A stretch of 64,000 bases of DNA. Source: Bacteroidales bacterium UBA1309. GTDB lineage: Bacteria > Bacteroidota > Bacteroidia > Bacteroidales > Dysgonomonadaceae. Numbering within the stretch: position 1 is the first letter of the stretch; each line of letters begins with the position of its first letter. The notes under the pieces are model-generated. The model was not told the DNA's origin, did not search any database, and saw only the letters and a program-made list of their open reading frames with translations. The position numbers and the translations under genes are program-made. Where the stretch lies: contig DBTT01000026.1 in assembly GCA_002307185.1 (NCBI GenBank), forward strand, positions 62,001 to 126,000, given 5' to 3'. This document shows positions 16,818 through 26,433 of this stretch, in pieces.

Positions 16818-17834
16818 TTATTTTCCAAGAGCTTTTGCCGCAATAGCTTGATTGGCGGCAATGGCCACCATTTTATAAATGTCGTCCACAGAACATCCCC
16901 GCGACAAATCGTTCACCGGAGCCGCCATTCCCTGGAGGATTGGTCCCACGGCTTCTGCACCGCCGAGGCGTTGCACCAACTTGTAGGCAATGTTTCCAAC
17001 TTCCAAGTTGGGGAAAACAAGCACGTTTGCACTTCCGGCTACTTTGCTTTCCGGAGCTTTCTTTTTGGCAACGGACGCAACCAAAGCAGCGTCTGCCTGG
17101 AGTTCCCCGTCAATTTTCATCTGGGGATCAAGTGCTTGAGCCAATTTTGTAGCTTCAATTACTTTATCAACTGCTGGATCTTTGGCACTTCCTTTCGTCG
17201 AAAAACTGAGGATAGCCACTTGTGGATCAATATCTACCAGGGCTTTGGCCGTACGGCCAGAAGCTACGGCAATCTGAGCTAATTGTTCTGCTGTTGGGTT
17301 GGGTGTGACTGCGCAATCTGCGAAAATAAGAATCCCGTCTTTTCCGTATTGTGGTTCTTTTGTAAACATGATGAATGCTCCAGACACCACATTGATTCCG
17401 GGAGCTGTTTTTATTATCTGTAAGGCGGGGCGCAATACATCGCCGGTCGTGTTTTCTGCACCGGCAATTTCACCGTCGGCGTCACCGTTCTTGATTAATA
17501 GACAACCAAGATAGAGCGGGTTTTCCACTAATTTATGGGCTTGCTCGATTGTCATTCCTTTTGCCTTGCGTAATTCAAACAACAGGTTGGCATAGGCGTC
17601 TTTGTTGTCATTGCATAAAGGATCAATAATAGTAGCTTTATCGATGTGTTTCAGATCAAATTTTTTAGCCAAATTAGCTATCTGGATTGGTTCTCCAATT
17701 AAAATGATGTCGGCAACGCTATCCGCCAGCAACTGATCTGCTGCTTTGAGAGTTCTCTCCTCGGTGCCTTCTGGGAGTACGATCCGCTGTTTGTTTGCTT
17801 TCGCTCTTCCAATAATTTCTTCCATTAAACCCAT
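16818..17834 (-). CDS. pta: Phosphate acetyltransferase
   Basis: The 338-residue enzyme is the short Pta form: IGRAKANKQRIVLPEGTEERTLKAAD at the start, GDADGEIAGAENTTGDVLRPALQIIKT in the middle, and SFSTKGSAKDPAVDKV and ANVLVFPNLEVGNIAYKLVQRL near the end. It converts acetyl-CoA and phosphate to acetyl phosphate, the substrate of ackA. It is first of the pta-dehydrogenase-ackA group. A promoter at 17942-17949 and a hairpin at 17877-17903 lie in its leader. Confidence 0.98.
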   Translation of the reverse strand: MGLMEEIIGRAKANKQRIVLPEGTEERTLKAADQLLADSVADIILIGEPIQIANLAKKFDLKHIDKATIIDPLCNDNKDAYANLLFELRKAKGMTIEQAHKLVENPLYLGCLLIKNGDADGEIAGAENTTGDVLRPALQIIKTAPGINVVSGAFIMFTKEPQYGKDGILIFADCAVTPNPTAEQLAQIAVASGRTAKALVDIDPQVAILSFSTKGSAKDPAVDKVIEATKLAQALDPQMKIDGELQADAALVASVAKKKAPESKVAGSANVLVFPNLEVGNIAYKLVQRLGGAEAVGPILQGMAAPVNDLSRGCSVDDIYKMVAIAANQAIAAKALGK

Positions 17835-17870
17835 AATATACCTTATTTTAAAAAATAACTACAAAATGAA

Positions 17871-17903
17871 ATAAAAATAAGGGAGAAGATAGCTTTCCCT
17901 TAT
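17871..17903 (-). terminator. Terminator-like hairpin in the pta leader
   Basis: ATAAGGGA (17877-17884) and TCCCTTAT (17896-17903) form a perfect 8-bp stem with an 11-base loop. On the minus strand it is followed by TTTTATTTCATTTTG. It lies between the predicted promoter and the pta start, so it may attenuate the pta-ackA transcript. Confidence 0.5.
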
Positions 17904-17941
17904 TCTTTTGGTGCTTTGTGATGTCTTTTTAATAGACTCCA

Positions 17942-17949
17942 CAAAGATA
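17942..17949 (-). promoter_or_regulatory. Candidate pta promoter (-7 element)
   Basis: The minus strand reads TATCTTTG, a full TAnnTTTG match. A TTTTG lies 23 bases upstream, slightly longer than the usual spacing. The predicted start near 17935 gives a leader of about 100 bases that includes the hairpin. Confidence 0.55.
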
Positions 17950-18019
17950 GTTATTTTGTAACATTGAGATTGCAAAATAATTGCATAAATTTCAACTCAA
18001 TGTAGTTTTTTATTGAAAA

Positions 18020-19885
18020 TTATCTTTCAGGTTCAAGCCAATCACCGTTATCCTTTATCAATTTGATAAGATGATCCACTGCCTCGTCGGAAGGAATATT
18101 TTTTTCGATACACTCTTTTTTCTTATACAGCGAAACCTTGCCTTTCTCAGCTCCGACATATCCGTAGTCGGCATCAGCCATTTCGCCAGGGCCATTCACA
18201 ATGCAGCCCATCACGCCTATTTTTAGATTTTTCAGATGCGATGTTGACTGCTTGATGCTTGCAACAGTGGTCTGCAGATCAAACAGAGTTCGCCCGCAAC
18301 TTGGGCAGGAGATGAATTCGGTTTTGCTGGTTCTTAGCCGGGAAGCTTGGAGTATTCCGAACATGTATGTGTCAACTGCCGGCAAAGCGATTGTGCCTGA
18401 ATTTTTCAGGCTGATACCATTGCCAAACCCATCCAAGAAGATGGCTCCAAAATCAGCTCCCGATTTTATTTGTAAATCTTCACGCTCGTTTTCTGCATAT
18501 TCATGCTCAACGACAACCGGAATCTCCACCCCAGCATCCAATAACTTATGGAAAAATGCTTTTTGTTCTCCCACCGCATTCACATGCTTGCTTGTCAATA
18601 TAAGGACGATGTTATTATTCTGCTTCAAGAAATGAAGGAATTCCTCATCCAAATCAGAAAATGAGGAGCGGATGAATTTAATTGAGGCATCGTTTCTTTT
18701 GATTTCAGGGATCAAACTATGTGCTGAAGATGTTGTGTTGCCAAACAATGGATAAGTTTTTTCTAATCCACTCCAACCTGCTGCATCAACAATCAATGGG
18801 ATCGCACGGGGTGCGTTCTGCGGAATAATAGCTCCTACATATATATAATCGGGTAAAAAGTGAACATCAAATTCAAAATTTCCGTTGGAACGATCTGATA
18901 TAACCACCGGCACTTGGTCTCCACCGATATTTTTCACAGCGCAGGTTTTTCTTTTGTCAGTGGAATAAGGAGAGAATTTTGGACTCGTAGCAGCAATGAT
19001 TAGCTCGTGATTTTCACGTTCGAAAATATAGTTCACCAACTTTTTGGCAACCGGAATTTCACACTCAGGGTCCTCGCTAAGCGAAACACGGATGGTTTCC
19101 CCGATCCCATCCGCCAGCAGCGAACCGATGCCTACTGCCGACTTGATGCGCCCATCTTCGGCATCGCCGGCTTCTGTTACCCCCAAATGAAACGGGAATG
19201 CCAATCCTTCTTTTTCCATTCGGTTTGCCAAAAGGCGAACCGTTTTGGTCATAACAATGGTGTTTGAAGCCTTGATCGAGATAACAATATTTTTGAAATC
19301 TTCTTCTACGCAAATAGATAGAAATTCCATGCACGATTCCACCATTCCTTCCGGCGTATCGCCAAAGCGGCTCATGATGCGGTCAGAAAGCGAACCGTGG
19401 TTTACCCCGATGCGAAGTGCAGTACGGTGTTCCTTGCAGATGTTCAGCAGTGGGATCAGTTTGGCTCTGATTTTGTCAATCTCTTGTGCATATTCTTCAT
19501 CAGAATATTCCAAATGTTCGAAATTTTTCACCCTATCCACAAAATTTCCCGGATTGACCCTCACTTTTTCGACAATCTTAGCAGCGGCTTCAGCAGCTCG
19601 GGGATTGAAATGGATGTCGGCAACTAAAGGGGTATTGTATCCCAATTCATGCAGTCTGTTTTCGATGTTTCTCAAGTTTTCGGCTTCCCTGACACCTTGT
19701 GCAGTGAGTCGAACCAAGTCCGCTCCTGCCTCGACAATGCGAATCACTTGTTCGGTGCTAGCATCCGTGTCATTGGTATTGGTATTTGTCATTGACTGAA
19801 TTCGGATTGGATTGTTGCCTCCAATCATAACATTGCCTACACGGGTTTCCGAAGTAAGCCGTCTTTTATAGTTGAAAGGATTCAT
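18020..19885 (-). CDS. ispG: 4-hydroxy-3-methylbut-2-enyl diphosphate synthase, long form
   Basis: The 621-residue protein starts with a TIM-barrel region (RVGNVMIGGNNPIRIQSMTNTNT, LVADIHFNPRAAE, VRVNPGNFVD, IGVNHGSLSDRIM). An extra middle domain follows at about 270-520. The iron-sulfur domain contains CPSCGRTLFDLQ and GCIVNGPGEMADADYGYVGA. The Cys residues bind the 4Fe-4S cluster. The enzyme reduces methylerythritol cyclodiphosphate in the MEP isoprenoid pathway. The long form with an inserted domain is the version usual in Bacteroidetes, chlamydiae and plants. It is apparently transcribed alone. Confidence 0.96.
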   Translation of the reverse strand: MNPFNYKRRLTSETRVGNVMIGGNNPIRIQSMTNTNTNDTDASTEQVIRIVEAGADLVRLTAQGVREAENLRNIENRLHELGYNTPLVADIHFNPRAAEAAAKIVEKVRVNPGNFVDRVKNFEHLEYSDEEYAQEIDKIRAKLIPLLNICKEHRTALRIGVNHGSLSDRIMSRFGDTPEGMVESCMEFLSICVEEDFKNIVISIKASNTIVMTKTVRLLANRMEKEGLAFPFHLGVTEAGDAEDGRIKSAVGIGSLLADGIGETIRVSLSEDPECEIPVAKKLVNYIFERENHELIIAATSPKFSPYSTDKRKTCAVKNIGGDQVPVVISDRSNGNFEFDVHFLPDYIYVGAIIPQNAPRAIPLIVDAAGWSGLEKTYPLFGNTTSSAHSLIPEIKRNDASIKFIRSSFSDLDEEFLHFLKQNNNIVLILTSKHVNAVGEQKAFFHKLLDAGVEIPVVVEHEYAENEREDLQIKSGADFGAIFLDGFGNGISLKNSGTIALPAVDTYMFGILQASRLRTSKTEFISCPSCGRTLFDLQTTVASIKQSTSHLKNLKIGVMGCIVNGPGEMADADYGYVGAEKGKVSLYKKKECIEKNIPSDEAVDHLIKLIKDNGDWLEPER

Positions 19886-20075
19886 ATTGGAATTTTAGTG
19901 CAAAATTTTGCTTATTAAAAGTTGATGTTTAAACTTTCAAGGACGAAACACTGGTATCTTTGTGTATAAGCACAAGAAACCGCCCAGTTATCATATTTTC
20001 AGATAATATAACAACAAGACGGTTTATTTGTTTGCCTATTTTTCACGTCCAAAACATAATTATTTATGATTCAGA

Positions 20076-22403
20076 TTAATAATTCACTACTAAGATTTTA
20101 GTAACAACTCCTTGGCCCCCATTTTCGGTAGCTGCAAAAACAAGATACACTCCAGTCTTTACGCGCACACCACGAATGTCTTTACCACTCCAAATGTAGG
20201 TTCCACCGCTGGATGTGCCTTGGTTGATGACATTTCCATTCAAATCGGTGATCTTGACCGTCGAATCGTATTGTAAGCCCTTGACTGTTATGTCGCCGTA
20301 ATAATCGGGACGAACGGGATTCGGATAAGTATATACATTCGAATAATCACTATTTCCTTCCACAAAGCTGCTTTGATAGGATACAATGCCTCTATCGGTG
20401 CCGATGTAAATAAGACCAGAAGCCTTATCCATGGCAAGCGACAAAATTCTGTTCGAGGGAAGTATGCTGTTGTCTTTCGTGAAATGATAAACCGTCGATA
20501 ATCCGTCGGCACTGATGAGGTATATGCCTGAAGATTCTGTCGCAAACCACTTTTGATTAGCACCATCAATCACTATATCATTGATCTCGACATTCTCCAA
20601 GAGGATATCCACATAATTTGTCCCGTCGTCCCTCGGGATCTTTATTTTGTTGAGGACAAGGCTTTTGTTAACTATGCTGGATGAGTTATATATTTTAAAC
20701 GGACCGATGTCAGTCCCCACCCATATATTTCCTTCCAAATCTTCTCTTATCGCCTTTATCTCCGTGATATCCAAGCTGGCATCATCCTGATCTACAAAGC
20801 TGCTTACATATTTATATGTGTCGTCCGATGCATCATCCACAGTTTCGTTGTCGTTCCAGATAAGAATCCGAGCCTGTTTTATTGACCCTATTATCCACTT
20901 GTTCTCATATTGGTCAATCATTATGTCTGTCAGCGATTCAATGTTTTTTAATTCCGAGAACGAATATTCTTTCCACTCTCCGTCTTTGGTCATCATCGTC
21001 ACAGTATTGTCCACCAAGGTGTTGACCATCCATAAATTATTGTTAGCATCATAATTCAAACCTGTCACCCTGATGTAATGCGACGGGAGGTTTCCTGTGA
21101 TATCCTGCAATGTACTGTTGGTCGTATTGTATATTGCCACACATTCAGTACCATTGAATTCATAAATGCCTTCTCCCCACGATGCCACAAAATAATGGTT
21201 GGTGTCGGAGGGGTCCATCGCTACTGAGGCAAAATCGTACGAATAGTTGTCGCTGAATAGATTAAGTTGGTCTATGTCTGAATTTTTCCATTTGCTTCCA
21301 TCGTATATGCTGAAGGCGGCTGGATAGAGAAATCTATCCAATCTGAATCCTCCCCCCACGACCAGTAGCTTGCCCTCTTCGTATTTCATTTGAGCAGGAT
21401 AGTTTGATAGTGGCCCTTCCGTATGTAATTCTTGGTGCAGCACAGTGCTGGTATTATCTGAAGAAACCTTGATTTGCGACAAACCTTTGTCCTCAAATCC
21501 AACCCACAAGGTGTCGTCTGCGGCCACAGCTACTGATTGGATGTCTCCCAATGAGGTGTAGGCATAGGTGAAAGTGTATAAATCTGAGAAATTGTAAATA
21601 ACATTTGACTTGAAAGCGACTAATTGCCCTTCCGAAACGGTCATATTTGTTGGTTCCGAGTCGATTTCGCGTTCTATAGTGCCATCGGCTTTCAAGGCAC
21701 AAATAAGCTTTCCGGCTACTAAGAAATGTACAAGTCCTTTGTATAGAGTAGTTTTTGTGATTTCGGTATCTTCAAATGACACGTTGCTATATGGATATTT
21801 CGAACTTACGGGAAATGATTCCCAATTACTTTTATCTTGAAGATTACTTGTTTTTTTCCCCTTAAGAACACCCGAACTTGTTGCTAGATACACAACCGTG
21901 TCATTATCGCAGGCAGAATACACCTCGGAGTCCAATATGCAACTTTCCTTGACGACACCTGCTTCTGCATTAATGATTACAACGCCAAAATTTGTAGATA
22001 CATACAGCAGCGTATCTGAAGCACTGATCTCATTGATTGTCTTATCGACACTCCATTGTGTGTTTTTTATTCCGGGAATATTGACCAGATCCCCATTCGG
22101 ATAAAGCAACTGGATGTTGGAATCCTCGTAACCGATGGCCAGGCATCCTAATTTGTCAACGGTACAGATACTCACAACTTGCTCATTGTATATTTTCCCA
22201 TAGGTTTCAAAAGTGCTATCGGAGGAATCATAACTGAACAAATTACCATCGGAAACCCCATAAACTATAGTCCCGTATGTTTGCATCATTGTGACATCGC
22301 TGAAGTAGGAATATAAAGTATTCCATTTGCTTTCATCCGAAGCATGAACATAAACGATCAGGAATAAATATGCTGGAAATAATATAAGGCGCTTCATTGT
22401 CAT
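20076..22403 (-). CDS. porZ: PorZ-like type IX secretion protein (beta-propeller plus C-terminal domain)
   Basis: The 775-residue protein has a signal peptide (LILFPAYLFLIVYVHA) and a long region of propeller repeats. Units such as NNLWMVNTLVD, NKWIIGSIKQ, GNIWVGTDIGPFKIY and QKWFATESSGIYLI are typical of two-component-regulator propellers. From about 690 a type IX C-terminal domain follows (YPNPVRPDYYGDITVKGL, VKITDLNGNVI, GVYLVFAATENG, KILVV). Size and order match PorZ, the surface component that helps attach anionic lipopolysaccharide to type IX cargo. No kinase domain is present, so it is not a sensor. It follows rdgB by 22 bases on the same strand. Confidence 0.75.
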   Translation of the reverse strand: MTMKRLILFPAYLFLIVYVHASDESKWNTLYSYFSDVTMMQTYGTIVYGVSDGNLFSYDSSDSTFETYGKIYNEQVVSICTVDKLGCLAIGYEDSNIQLLYPNGDLVNIPGIKNTQWSVDKTINEISASDTLLYVSTNFGVVIINAEAGVVKESCILDSEVYSACDNDTVVYLATSSGVLKGKKTSNLQDKSNWESFPVSSKYPYSNVSFEDTEITKTTLYKGLVHFLVAGKLICALKADGTIEREIDSEPTNMTVSEGQLVAFKSNVIYNFSDLYTFTYAYTSLGDIQSVAVAADDTLWVGFEDKGLSQIKVSSDNTSTVLHQELHTEGPLSNYPAQMKYEEGKLLVVGGGFRLDRFLYPAAFSIYDGSKWKNSDIDQLNLFSDNYSYDFASVAMDPSDTNHYFVASWGEGIYEFNGTECVAIYNTTNSTLQDITGNLPSHYIRVTGLNYDANNNLWMVNTLVDNTVTMMTKDGEWKEYSFSELKNIESLTDIMIDQYENKWIIGSIKQARILIWNDNETVDDASDDTYKYVSSFVDQDDASLDITEIKAIREDLEGNIWVGTDIGPFKIYNSSSIVNKSLVLNKIKIPRDDGTNYVDILLENVEINDIVIDGANQKWFATESSGIYLISADGLSTVYHFTKDNSILPSNRILSLAMDKASGLIYIGTDRGIVSYQSSFVEGNSDYSNVYTYPNPVRPDYYGDITVKGLQYDSTVKITDLNGNVINQGTSSGGTYIWSGKDIRGVRVKTGVYLVFAATENGGQGVVTKILVVNY

Positions 22404-22425
22404 TGGTTTAGTACTGATAAGAAAA

Positions 22426-23016
22426 TTAGCCTACTCTAAGTGATTTCAAAAAGATACTGAATCTTTGGACAGCTAAAGCACGGTGGCTTATCTTATTTTT
22501 TTCATTTTCACCCATTTCCGCAAAAGTCTCATGGTAGCCTTCGGGTACAAAAACGGGATCATATCCAAAACCTGAGTTTCCTTTTCTTTCGGTAGCAATT
22601 GTGCCGTTGACTTGTCCTTCAAAAATAAATTCCTGATTGTCGTGCAGAAAAGCAATGACTGTTCTGAAACGGGCTTTGCGATTTTTTTTATCCAGCAATT
22701 CTTTCAATAGTTTTTCGACGTTACGTTCCGAATTGTGGTCATCGCCGGCATATCTTGCCGAATAGACTCCGGGAGCATTATCCAAGGCTTCCACTTCCAA
22801 ACCCGTGTCGTCTGCAAAACAAGCATATCCATAATTGTTTTTCACATACAGTGCTTTAATCAAAGCGTTTTCCTGAAGGGTGGCGCCTGTTTCGGGAATA
22901 TCTACCAAACAATGAATGTCCTGCAATGATAAAACATCAAAGTCATTTCCTAAAATAGTCCTTACTTCCTGTAGCTTATGCAAATTATTAGTGGCAAATA
23001 CGAATTGTTTCTTCAT
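22426..23016 (-). CDS. rdgB: XTP/dITP (non-canonical purine NTP) pyrophosphatase
   Basis: The 196-residue protein has all the Ham1/RdgB motifs: FATNNLHKLQEVRTIL at the start, ACFADDTGLEVEALDNAPGVYSARYAG with the catalytic Asp pair, GNSGFGYDPVFVPEG for substrate binding, and KNKISHRALA near the end. It hydrolyses dITP and XTP to monophosphates and keeps them out of DNA. It is co-directional with porZ, 22 bases apart. Confidence 0.97.
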   Translation of the reverse strand: MKKQFVFATNNLHKLQEVRTILGNDFDVLSLQDIHCLVDIPETGATLQENALIKALYVKNNYGYACFADDTGLEVEALDNAPGVYSARYAGDDHNSERNVEKLLKELLDKKNRKARFRTVIAFLHDNQEFIFEGQVNGTIATERKGNSGFGYDPVFVPEGYHETFAEMGENEKNKISHRALAVQRFSIFLKSLRVG

Positions 23017-23341
23017 TTAGGGTTTTAAATATTTTCGATCAGGAAAACTGATGCTTATAGAATCTTATAACGGGTATGGAGATGCGATTATTATATTACC
23101 TAACGATAAAATCATCGATTCGGTATAGCTTTATCCCAATATTTTAAGAAATGCAAAATGAGTTCTTTCATGAAAATGAATCACAGAAATTAATTTCCAT
23201 TATTTATTCCTATTATTTGTCGAAACTGGGGTTAATTTACGAAGATTTGTATAATTTCGCAGTTTGGATTTCATTTCAATTCAAATCCGAAAGATTTATT
23301 TTGCTCACGGTAATTTCTCATAAATCAAGCGAGACATTTAT
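23017..23341. other. Gene-free interval between divergent rdgB and dut
   Basis: About 325 A+T-rich bases that must hold the promoters for rdgB (minus) and the dut group (plus). No full TAnnTTTG element with a matching -33 was found. A 68-codon frame from 23151 has no recognisable similarity and biased A+T content, so it is not called. Confidence 0.5.
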
Positions 23342-23776
23342 ATGGTATTCGAAATAGTCAACACTTCACGACACCCGCTTCCTGAATACGCCACGCCTCT
23401 TTCTGCGGGCATGGATCTTCGGGCAAACATCGATAACCCAATCGTAATAAAACCCCTCGGACGGGCATTGGTCCCGACAGGTATCTCTATTGCTTTGCCC
23501 GAAGGATATGAAGCCCAAATAAGGCCTCGCAGTGGGTTGGCACTCAAGCATGGCATCACAGTATTGAACACGCCGGGGACTATCGATGCCGATTACCGTG
23601 GGGAAATACGGATTATTTTAGTAAACCTCTCTTCCGAAGAGTTTACCATTAATGATGGGGAGCGGATCTGTCAAATGGTAGTTGCCAAACACGAAACGGT
23701 GGAGTGGACTCAAGTGGGAAAACTGGGTGATACCATTCGCGGAGAAGGTGGTTTTGGGCATACAGGAAAGAGATGA
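23342..23776 (+). CDS. dut: dUTP diphosphatase
   Basis: The 144-residue protein contains the five dUTPase motifs in order: PLSAGMDLRA, RPRSGLALKHG, GTIDADYRGEI with the catalytic Asp, GERICQMVVA and RGEGGFGHTG at the C-terminus. The trimeric enzyme cleaves dUTP to dUMP and pyrophosphate. It is first in a plus-strand group with the TPR, DUF4292 and M23 genes, an order common in Bacteroidales. Confidence 0.98.
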   Translation: MVFEIVNTSRHPLPEYATPLSAGMDLRANIDNPIVIKPLGRALVPTGISIALPEGYEAQIRPRSGLALKHGITVLNTPGTIDADYRGEIRIILVNLSSEEFTINDGERICQMVVAKHETVEWTQVGKLGDTIRGEGGFGHTGKR

Positions 23777-23811
23777 ACGTTCATTTTCAAAACAACTTAA
23801 CAAAAGCCTAT

Positions 23812-25581
23812 ATGAGAAAATACTCTCGGTCGAATCATAGATGTCTTTTCGGAATGCTATTTTTGGCATTGTTGTGCCAGAATGTTTTTGCAGGAAAAAA
23901 AGTTAATCCAACTATTTTGTCTCAGCAAATTGTGAAAGTAGATCCTCTATCCTTTGAAGATCGCCGTTTGTTCACTTATTATTTTTATGAAGCTGCCAGT
24001 GCGAAGGCCACCCAGCAATACGATGCAGCTTTCGACTACCTGAGGTATTGTAATCAATTGGATTCAACGAATGCAAGTGTCCTTTACGAATTGGGGAACT
24101 ACTACAATCTCCTTCAGAAGAAGGATCTCGCATACGATTATTTTAAATCTGCGGTCAGATATGATAGCTTGAACTATTATTACAACTTGGCTCTTGCCAA
24201 TTTTTGTTTCGATGCCAAAGATTACAAGCAAGCTGTACTTGCATTCACCAAATTGGTCAAGTTGGACCCTTCAAAAGTAGAGGTTTATCCATATCTGGCT
24301 GAATCGTATTCCCAAGATGGGGAGACACGCAAGGCGATCGAAACCTTGAACAAACTGGAAGGCGTGGTTGGACTCAATGAGAAAATAAGCTTGCAAAAGT
24401 TCCAGCTCTATTCGCAAATCAATGAAAAAGCAAAAGCCTACGAGGAGATAAACAAATACATCGAGAAGTATCCCAATGAACCGAAGTATTTAATTCTCTT
24501 AGGAGACCTTTATATGCGAGACAATCAAATGAATGATGCGTGGAATGCTTATTCTAAAGCTCTATTGATCGATCCGGACAATCCTTATTTGATCAATTCG
24601 TTGTCAAACTATTATGAGGCTACAGGTCAACACGATAAATCTGAAAAAATATTATCGGATGCCATTTTAAATAAAAAAATAGATGTTGATGCCAAATTAG
24701 GGATATTGTCCCAATATGTGAATATGCTTCAGCAAGGCAAGAAAGAGCTTGGACCGGTAAATGCCTATTTTGACTCCCTTATGACCCTGTATCCGCAGGA
24801 ACCAAAGCTGAATCTGATGTATGGTAATCTGTTGATGCTTCAAGGAAAAAAGCAGAATGCCCGGTTTCAATACCAGCTTTTTACGGAATCAAATCCAACA
24901 AATCCAACAGGTTGGGAGCAGTTGTTGAGAACAGCTTTCCCCGATAGCATCGATGCTTCTATTAAGATCTGCAAGGATGCTATTAGTTATGTGCCGCAAC
25001 AACCCCAATTTTATTTCTATTTAGGCATATGCCAGTTTCAAAAAGAGGATTACAGCAATGCACTCAAAACATATCAAACTGGATTAAAATACGTCGATCA
25101 ACAAAATGTGCAAATGCTTTCCGATTTTTATGGACAGATAGGAGACCTTTTCAATAGGATAGGGGAGAAAGACAGCTCTTACGCCTCCTATGAAAGAGCG
25201 CTCATATACAACCCTCAAAATCTGGGCGTGCTCAACAATTACAGTTACTTTCTTTCGTTAGATAAAAAAGATTTGGACAAAGCTGAAAAGATGAGTAGCA
25301 CCACAGTGAAAGCCGAACCAACAAACCCGACTTATCTCGACACTTATGGATGGGTACTCTACGTTCAAGAAGCTTTCACGATGGCAAAAATGTACCTCGA
25401 AAAAGCTGTAAATTATAGCGGCGACAAGCCCAGTTCGGAGGTCTTGGAGCATTACGGAGATGTTTTGTACAAAACGGATGAAAAAGAAAAAGCCCTTGAA
25501 TACTGGAAGAGGGCATTAGAAAATACTACCGGGAAAAATCCAGCCTTGGAGCAGAAAGTGAAAACCGCAAAACTAAACTAA
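23812..25581 (+). CDS. Secreted or periplasmic TPR-repeat protein
   Basis: The product has a signal peptide (CLFGMLFLALLCQNVFAG) followed by about ten tetratricopeptide units, for example ASVLYELGNYYNLLQKKDLAYDY, VYPYLAESYSQDGETRKAI, PYLINSLSNYYEATG and EVLEHYGDVLYKTDEKEKALEY. TPR arrays usually scaffold protein complexes. The start at 23812 (MRKYSRSN) is chosen over 23773 because it leaves a normal signal peptide and avoids overlap with dut. It lies between dut and a DUF4292 lipoprotein and may act in envelope assembly; the exact role is unknown. Confidence 0.88.
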   Translation: MRKYSRSNHRCLFGMLFLALLCQNVFAGKKVNPTILSQQIVKVDPLSFEDRRLFTYYFYEAASAKATQQYDAAFDYLRYCNQLDSTNASVLYELGNYYNLLQKKDLAYDYFKSAVRYDSLNYYYNLALANFCFDAKDYKQAVLAFTKLVKLDPSKVEVYPYLAESYSQDGETRKAIETLNKLEGVVGLNEKISLQKFQLYSQINEKAKAYEEINKYIEKYPNEPKYLILLGDLYMRDNQMNDAWNAYSKALLIDPDNPYLINSLSNYYEATGQHDKSEKILSDAILNKKIDVDAKLGILSQYVNMLQQGKKELGPVNAYFDSLMTLYPQEPKLNLMYGNLLMLQGKKQNARFQYQLFTESNPTNPTGWEQLLRTAFPDSIDASIKICKDAISYVPQQPQFYFYLGICQFQKEDYSNALKTYQTGLKYVDQQNVQMLSDFYGQIGDLFNRIGEKDSSYASYERALIYNPQNLGVLNNYSYFLSLDKKDLDKAEKMSSTTVKAEPTNPTYLDTYGWVLYVQEAFTMAKMYLEKAVNYSGDKPSSEVLEHYGDVLYKTDEKEKALEYWKRALENTTGKNPALEQKVKTAKLN

Positions 25582-25587
25582 ATCAAA

Positions 25588-26433
25588 ATGAGAACAAGAG
25601 TTCAGCCTATTCTAAATATATTCATTGTCTGCCTCGTCTTCGGTATGACCGGTTGTAAGTCCAAAAAGACCTTACAATCAACAGATGTAAAAGAGAGCAA
25701 AGATCATTCCGAAGTACTTAAGGATGTTCAAAAAACACAGCTTTCTTATAAAACGCTATCGGCCAAAACAACTCTCGAAATTTTGCGCCCTAATTCTAAA
25801 TCGAGCATTTCTTCGGGAGCTGCCTTGCGAATTGTCAAGGACAAGGGAATATTGATTTCCATCCGTCCGTTTATGGGAATAGAAGTCGCGAAATTGGTCG
25901 TTTCGCAAGATTCGGTCTTGATTGTTGACCGAATGAACAAACAGTATTTGCATGAAAGCATTGACGATTTGAAAAAGACCAAACAGGTTGATTTCAATTA
26001 CTATAATCTTGAATCTTTACTCTCGAACAGATTGTTTTATCCAGGAAAACAAGATGTTACGATGGTCGATTATCCAAAGTTCATGGTCAGTAAATCCGAA
26101 GGGACCTATTTGGTTGTCACCAAAGATGCTTCTGATATTTTGTATAACTTCGCAATCGATGGAAACAACCACATCATTTCGACACTCATCTACGGGGAGA
26201 AGAAAAACTATACGCTCCAATGTTCTTACAACAAGTTTATTATCGACCAGGAACAAAGCTATCCCACGGAGATCGGTTTTAAAATAGGGATAAAAGACAA
26301 GAGACTGGATGTGAAACTGTCTTATTCAAAGCTGGACATTGACAAAGACGTAGAAATTGATTATTCTGTTCCCAACAAATACAAAAAAGTTAGCTTGGAC
26401 GAAGTATTTTCTTTGCTTTCTAAAAAATTATGA
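25588..26433 (+). CDS. DUF4292 lipoprotein
   Basis: The 281-residue protein begins with a lipoprotein signal peptide (FIVCLVFGMTGC, Cys near residue 23). A LolA-like beta-rich body follows, with SISSGAALRIVKDKGILISIRPF, IEVAKLVVSQDSVLIVDRMNKQY and YNLESLLSNRLFYPG, the signature of DUF4292. These are periplasmic lipoproteins of Bacteroidetes with a fold related to lipoprotein carriers, and the substrate is unknown. The gene follows the TPR gene by 6 bases and overlaps the M23 gene by 4, so the three are almost surely one operon. Confidence 0.88.
   Translation: MRTRVQPILNIFIVCLVFGMTGCKSKKTLQSTDVKESKDHSEVLKDVQKTQLSYKTLSAKTTLEILRPNSKSSISSGAALRIVKDKGILISIRPFMGIEVAKLVVSQDSVLIVDRMNKQYLHESIDDLKKTKQVDFNYYNLESLLSNRLFYPGKQDVTMVDYPKFMVSKSEGTYLVVTKDASDILYNFAIDGNNHIISTLIYGEKKNYTLQCSYNKFIIDQEQSYPTEIGFKIGIKDKRLDVKLSYSKLDIDKDVEIDYSVPNKYKKVSLDEVFSLLSKKL

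Noticed and set aside
20076..22403. Two-component sensor kinase (suggested by propeller repeats)
   Set aside because: No kinase, receiver or HTH domain; a type IX C-terminal domain follows, so PorZ fits better.
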